From Comamonas sp. lk (GTDB lineage Bacteria; Pseudomonadota; Gammaproteobacteria; Burkholderiales; Burkholderiaceae_C), in contig CAMDHL010000072.1 of NCBI GenBank assembly GCA_945898105.1, positions 1-9,090 on the forward strand: a DNA stretch of 9,090 bases, in the 5' to 3' direction. Each line of letters opens with the position of its first letter. The first letter of the stretch is position 1. Both the position numbers and the translations under genes were made by a program. Positions 6,388-9,090 of this stretch are shown here, piece by piece. The notes beneath the pieces are model-generated. The model searched no databases. It saw only the letters and a program-made list of their open reading frames with translations, and had not been told where the DNA came from.

Positions 6388-6923
6388 CCATAGTATTTTC
6401 ACGGGCATGCATTTTCCTGCTTCCATGCGCTTTGCTGGCCTGCGGACCCTCGCGTCAGGAAACTTTGAAAGATTGGATGGCTGAGGAGCGCAAATCGATT
6501 ACGCCGATGGTCAAGAAAATCCCTGAGCCAAAGCCTTTTTTCCATCTCGCATATGAAGAAGTTGGAAGCAGCGACCCATTTGCCAGGCAGTTTTTTGTGG
6601 CCGCTGCCGTATCCGCACAACAAAAGGGGAACCCAGATTTAAGTTCGCCACATAAGTCGCGCAAGCGAGATCCATTAGAGGAATATGCGCTCGAAACAAT
6701 CGTTTTTGTTGGGACTATGGAGAAGCAAGGCCGCGCAGTCGGTCTGGTACGTGCGCAGGGGAAGGTCTTCCAAGTCCTAACTGGACAGTACATTGGAAAA
6801 AACTTAGGAAAAGTTTTACGCATTGATGAGAGTTCGATCCAGTTGCGTGAGGTGGCACAAGATCAGGATGGCATGTGGTTACAACGCGATGCGACTTTGC
6901 GCATTCAAGGGGAGAGCAAATGA
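6384..6923 (+). CDS. pilP: Type IV pilus inner-membrane lipoprotein PilP
   Basis: A 179-residue lipoprotein that bridges the PilN/PilO dimer to the secretin PilQ. A signal peptide (1-19) ends in the lipobox LLAC with Cys20 as the lipidated residue. The mature N-terminal part (about 21-92) is the extended, probably disordered tether that binds PilNO. It includes SDPFAR (63-68), resembling the DPF-type segments of PilP homologues. The C-terminal beta domain starts at KRDPLEEYALETI (94-106) and includes GLVRAQGKVFQVLTGQYIGKN (120-140) and a final LQRDATLRI strand (166-174); in homologues this domain binds the N0 region of PilQ. The start overlaps the pilO stop, with AAAGG 7 bases upstream. The stop overlaps the pilQ ATG. 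Confidence 0.96.
   Translation: MTIVFSRACIFLLPCALLACGPSRQETLKDWMAEERKSITPMVKKIPEPKPFFHLAYEEVGSSDPFARQFFVAAAVSAQQKGNPDLSSPHKSRKRDPLEEYALETIVFVGTMEKQGRAVGLVRAQGKVFQVLTGQYIGKNLGKVLRIDESSIQLREVAQDQDGMWLQRDATLRIQGESK
6907..6914 (+). promoter_or_regulatory. Ribosome binding site deciding the pilQ start
   Basis: AAGGGGAG lies 5 bases before the ATG at 6920 but 14 bases before the in-frame ATG at 6929, so the first is preferred. The site is inside the end of pilP and is the strongest Shine-Dalgarno in the operon. Confidence 0.6.
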
Positions 6924-9090
6924 CTATTATGAAAATTACTAAACGCAGCCTCGTAGGTTTGAGCGCTCTGGCAGCCATATTTTTGACGGGGCTGACACAT
7001 GCACAAAACTCCGTGCTCGCAATTACAGGTTCGCGCACTGGCAACGTTGAGCAAGTACGCATCGACTTCGCGCAAGAGCTAACAGCCCTACCAAAGGCTT
7101 TTATGACGCGCAATCCATCACGTCTGGCTTTAGATTTTGTAGGACTTGGTAGTGCCATGGGCATGGGGCGTGTCGCCATTGCACAGGCACTGGTTGAATC
7201 GGCGCTTGTAGCGCAGTCGGACGAGCGTAGCCGTGTTGTCATCAATTTGCGCCAAACTGCTAGCCACCGACTCGAAATTGCTGGCAAAAGCCTACTGGTT
7301 ACTCTAAGTCCCCTGGGCGAAGCCAGTCCTGCGCCAAGCAATGGGCTGGGCACACCTGCCGCGGCTGCTACAGCGGCAGGCGAGTCTGTGGCGCAGGGAC
7401 CCGCGGGCGCTGGCCCTGCAGGCTCGCAGGCGCCTCCACCTATCGGCGATATTCAATTCAAGCGGGGATCAGATGGTGCAGGCCGCATCGTGGTGGCTTT
7501 GCCCAATAAACTGGTCACGGCAGATATTCGTCAAATTGGCACCAATCTGGTGGTTGATTTCAGCAATGTCAGTTTGCCCGAGCGTCTGCGTAAAAAACTC
7601 GATGTCATCGACTTCGCAACGCCGGTGCAAACCATCACCACAAATCATTTGGGCACGCGTGTCCGAATGCTGATCTCACCCCATGGGTCGTGGGAGCATA
7701 TTGCCTATCAAACCGATACCGAACTCGTGCTCGAGGTCAAGGCGCAGAGCGCAGACGCGAAAAAAACCGCTCAGAAAGACACTTTTACTGGTGAAAAACT
7801 GTCACTCAATTTCCAAAGTATTGATGTGCGCCAGGTGCTGCAGGTCATCGCGGATTTCACCAATTTCAACGTCGTTACGTCTGATTCAGTGGCCGGTACG
7901 GTGACCTTGCGCGTGCAAAACGTTCCGTGGGACCAGATTCTGGACATCATCATGCGCAGCAAAGGCTTGTCCATGCGTAAAAATGGAAACGTGCTTTGGG
8001 TCGCCCCCAAGGAAGAAATAGCGGCTAAGGAAAAGCTGGAGTTTGAGTCGCAAATTAACAATGAAAAGATTGAGCCCCTTCGTACCCAAGCCTTTCAGCT
8101 CAACTACGCCAAGGCGGTTGACGTAGCGCCGCAATTGATGGCTGCTGCCGGCGGAAGCGGTAGCACGCCAGGCGCTTCCAGCGCGCGTATATTGAGTGAT
8201 CGGGGAAGCGTGATCGCTGAGCCGCGAACCAACCTACTTTTTGTTACCGACGTGGGCTCGAAATTAGATCAAATCGCCCAGCTAATCGCTAAGGTTGATG
8301 TTCCCGTACGGCAGGTCCTAATAGAAGCGCGCGTGGTGGAAGCCAGTAGCGATTTTGGTAAGACGTTGGGTGCCAAGCTGGGCGGTCTTGATATGCGCGC
8401 AAACAAGGGTGGCGACGGCGGTTATCAGATCGCCGGGGAAAATCGGGTGGCCTTCGGCACCAACTATGCCAATGCCTTGGGCTCTGCCGGTGCAAGCACC
8501 TCCATGGATACCAGCAGTAACTTCGTCAACTTGCCGGCTGGTGGCCTTGCGGGGTTCAATGCGTCGACTTTTGCGTTCACGCTGTTTAGTGCGGCTTCCA
8601 ATCGCTTGCTGGCATTGGAGCTGTCGGCCTTAGAGTCGGATGGCAAGGGAAAAGTAGTCTCTAGTCCGCGCGTTATCGCCTATGACAAAACCAAAGCCTT
8701 GATAGAGCAAGGCACCGAAGTGCCCTACCAGATGGCGACCAGCAGTGGTGCGACCGCAGTGAGCTTTCGTAAAGCGGTCCTCAAACTTGAGGTTACGCCT
8801 CAAATTACACCGGACGGCAATGTAAGCCTGGAATTGGACGTATCTAAGGACAGCGTTGGCACCATCACTGCCGCCGGGCCATCGATCAATACCAAGCACA
8901 TCAAAACACAAGTGTTGGTGGAAAACGGTGGCACGGTGGTAATCGGCGGCATTTATACCGAAGATGACCAGATGACGGATACCAAAGTTCCCTTCTTTGG
9001 CGATCTGCCCGTCATTGGAGTTTTGTTTAAAAACAATACGAAGACGCTCAAAAAGACGGAGACGCTGGTCTTCATCACGCCCAAATTGGT
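6920..9090 (+). CDS. pilQ: Type IV pilus outer-membrane secretin PilQ, partial (last residues outside window)
   Basis: PilQ forms the gated outer-membrane ring through which the pilus passes and DNA may enter. The frame is open for 723 full codons to the window edge. It has a signal peptide (1-28, cleavage expected after THA), a first AMIN domain (about 29-130), an Ala/Gly/Pro-rich linker (133-177), a second AMIN domain (about 178-275), an N0/STN domain (about 293-367), a secretin N1 domain (about 387-460) and the secretin pore domain (about 461 on). Key segments are LNFQSIDVRQVLQVIADF (296-313), VRQVLIEARVVE (463-474), VTPQITPDGNVSLEL (625-639) and the ending VPFFGDLPVIGVLF (690-703) followed by TETLVFITPKL (713-723). 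AMIN domains bind peptidoglycan. Given how close the secretin ending is, only a few residues should be missing. Confidence 0.96.
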   Translation, partial: MTIMKITKRSLVGLSALAAIFLTGLTHAQNSVLAITGSRTGNVEQVRIDFAQELTALPKAFMTRNPSRLALDFVGLGSAMGMGRVAIAQALVESALVAQSDERSRVVINLRQTASHRLEIAGKSLLVTLSPLGEASPAPSNGLGTPAAAATAAGESVAQGPAGAGPAGSQAPPPIGDIQFKRGSDGAGRIVVALPNKLVTADIRQIGTNLVVDFSNVSLPERLRKKLDVIDFATPVQTITTNHLGTRVRMLISPHGSWEHIAYQTDTELVLEVKAQSADAKKTAQKDTFTGEKLSLNFQSIDVRQVLQVIADFTNFNVVTSDSVAGTVTLRVQNVPWDQILDIIMRSKGLSMRKNGNVLWVAPKEEIAAKEKLEFESQINNEKIEPLRTQAFQLNYAKAVDVAPQLMAAAGGSGSTPGASSARILSDRGSVIAEPRTNLLFVTDVGSKLDQIAQLIAKVDVPVRQVLIEARVVEASSDFGKTLGAKLGGLDMRANKGGDGGYQIAGENRVAFGTNYANALGSAGASTSMDTSSNFVNLPAGGLAGFNASTFAFTLFSAASNRLLALELSALESDGKGKVVSSPRVIAYDKTKALIEQGTEVPYQMATSSGATAVSFRKAVLKLEVTPQITPDGNVSLELDVSKDSVGTITAAGPSINTKHIKTQVLVENGGTVVIGGIYTEDDQMTDTKVPFFGDLPVIGVLFKNNTKTLKKTETLVFITPKL

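Noticed and set aside
6715..7353. A 212-codon minus-strand open frame opposite pilP and pilQ
   Set aside because: It is a shadow of two overlapping real genes. Its translation is rich in Arg, Ser and Pro as expected of an antisense frame, and it has no supporting context.

Overview
The window looks like core chromosome of a betaproteobacterium, most likely order Burkholderiales and possibly Comamonadaceae-like. This rests on the gene order lysA-lptM | cyaY | mrcA | pilMNOPQ and on how the LysA, CyaY, PBP1A and Pil proteins read. Base composition looks moderate by eye, without the extreme GC of many Burkholderia. Species cannot be told from the sequence. I see no mobile element, tRNA, rRNA, CRISPR array or sign of recent transfer.

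Layout: lysA (diaminopimelate decarboxylase, 3' end beyond the left edge) and the small lipoprotein gene lptM form a minus-strand pair joined by a 4-base start/stop overlap. cyaY (frataxin) diverges from lptM with only 12 bases between the start codons. It runs tail-to-tail into mrcA (PBP1A, minus strand) with no intergenic base. A 241-base control region separates mrcA from the divergent plus-strand operon pilM-pilN-pilO-pilP-pilQ. pilQ runs off the right edge, lacking only its last residues.

How the genes work together: most products act at the cell envelope. LysA consumes meso-diaminopimelate, which is also the usual cross-linking residue of Gram-negative peptidoglycan. PBP1A polymerises and cross-links that wall. 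LptM helps mature the LPS translocon in the outer membrane. PilM/N/O/P/Q form the alignment subcomplex and outer-membrane secretin of the type IV pilus, from cytoplasm to outer membrane. In the operon, pilM/pilN, pilO/pilP and pilP/pilQ each overlap by ATGA, while pilN and pilO are 36 bases apart and pilO has its own ribosome binding site.

I do not find a previously undescribed system; the genes are well-known families. The points most worth a second look are regulatory or small in scale: three CATTAAA boxes in an 81% AT block before pilM; a palindrome plus hairpin in the presumed mrcA leader; a possible leaderless lptM transcript; zero spacing between cyaY and mrcA; and a Lys in PilM where the actin-like fold normally has an acidic residue.
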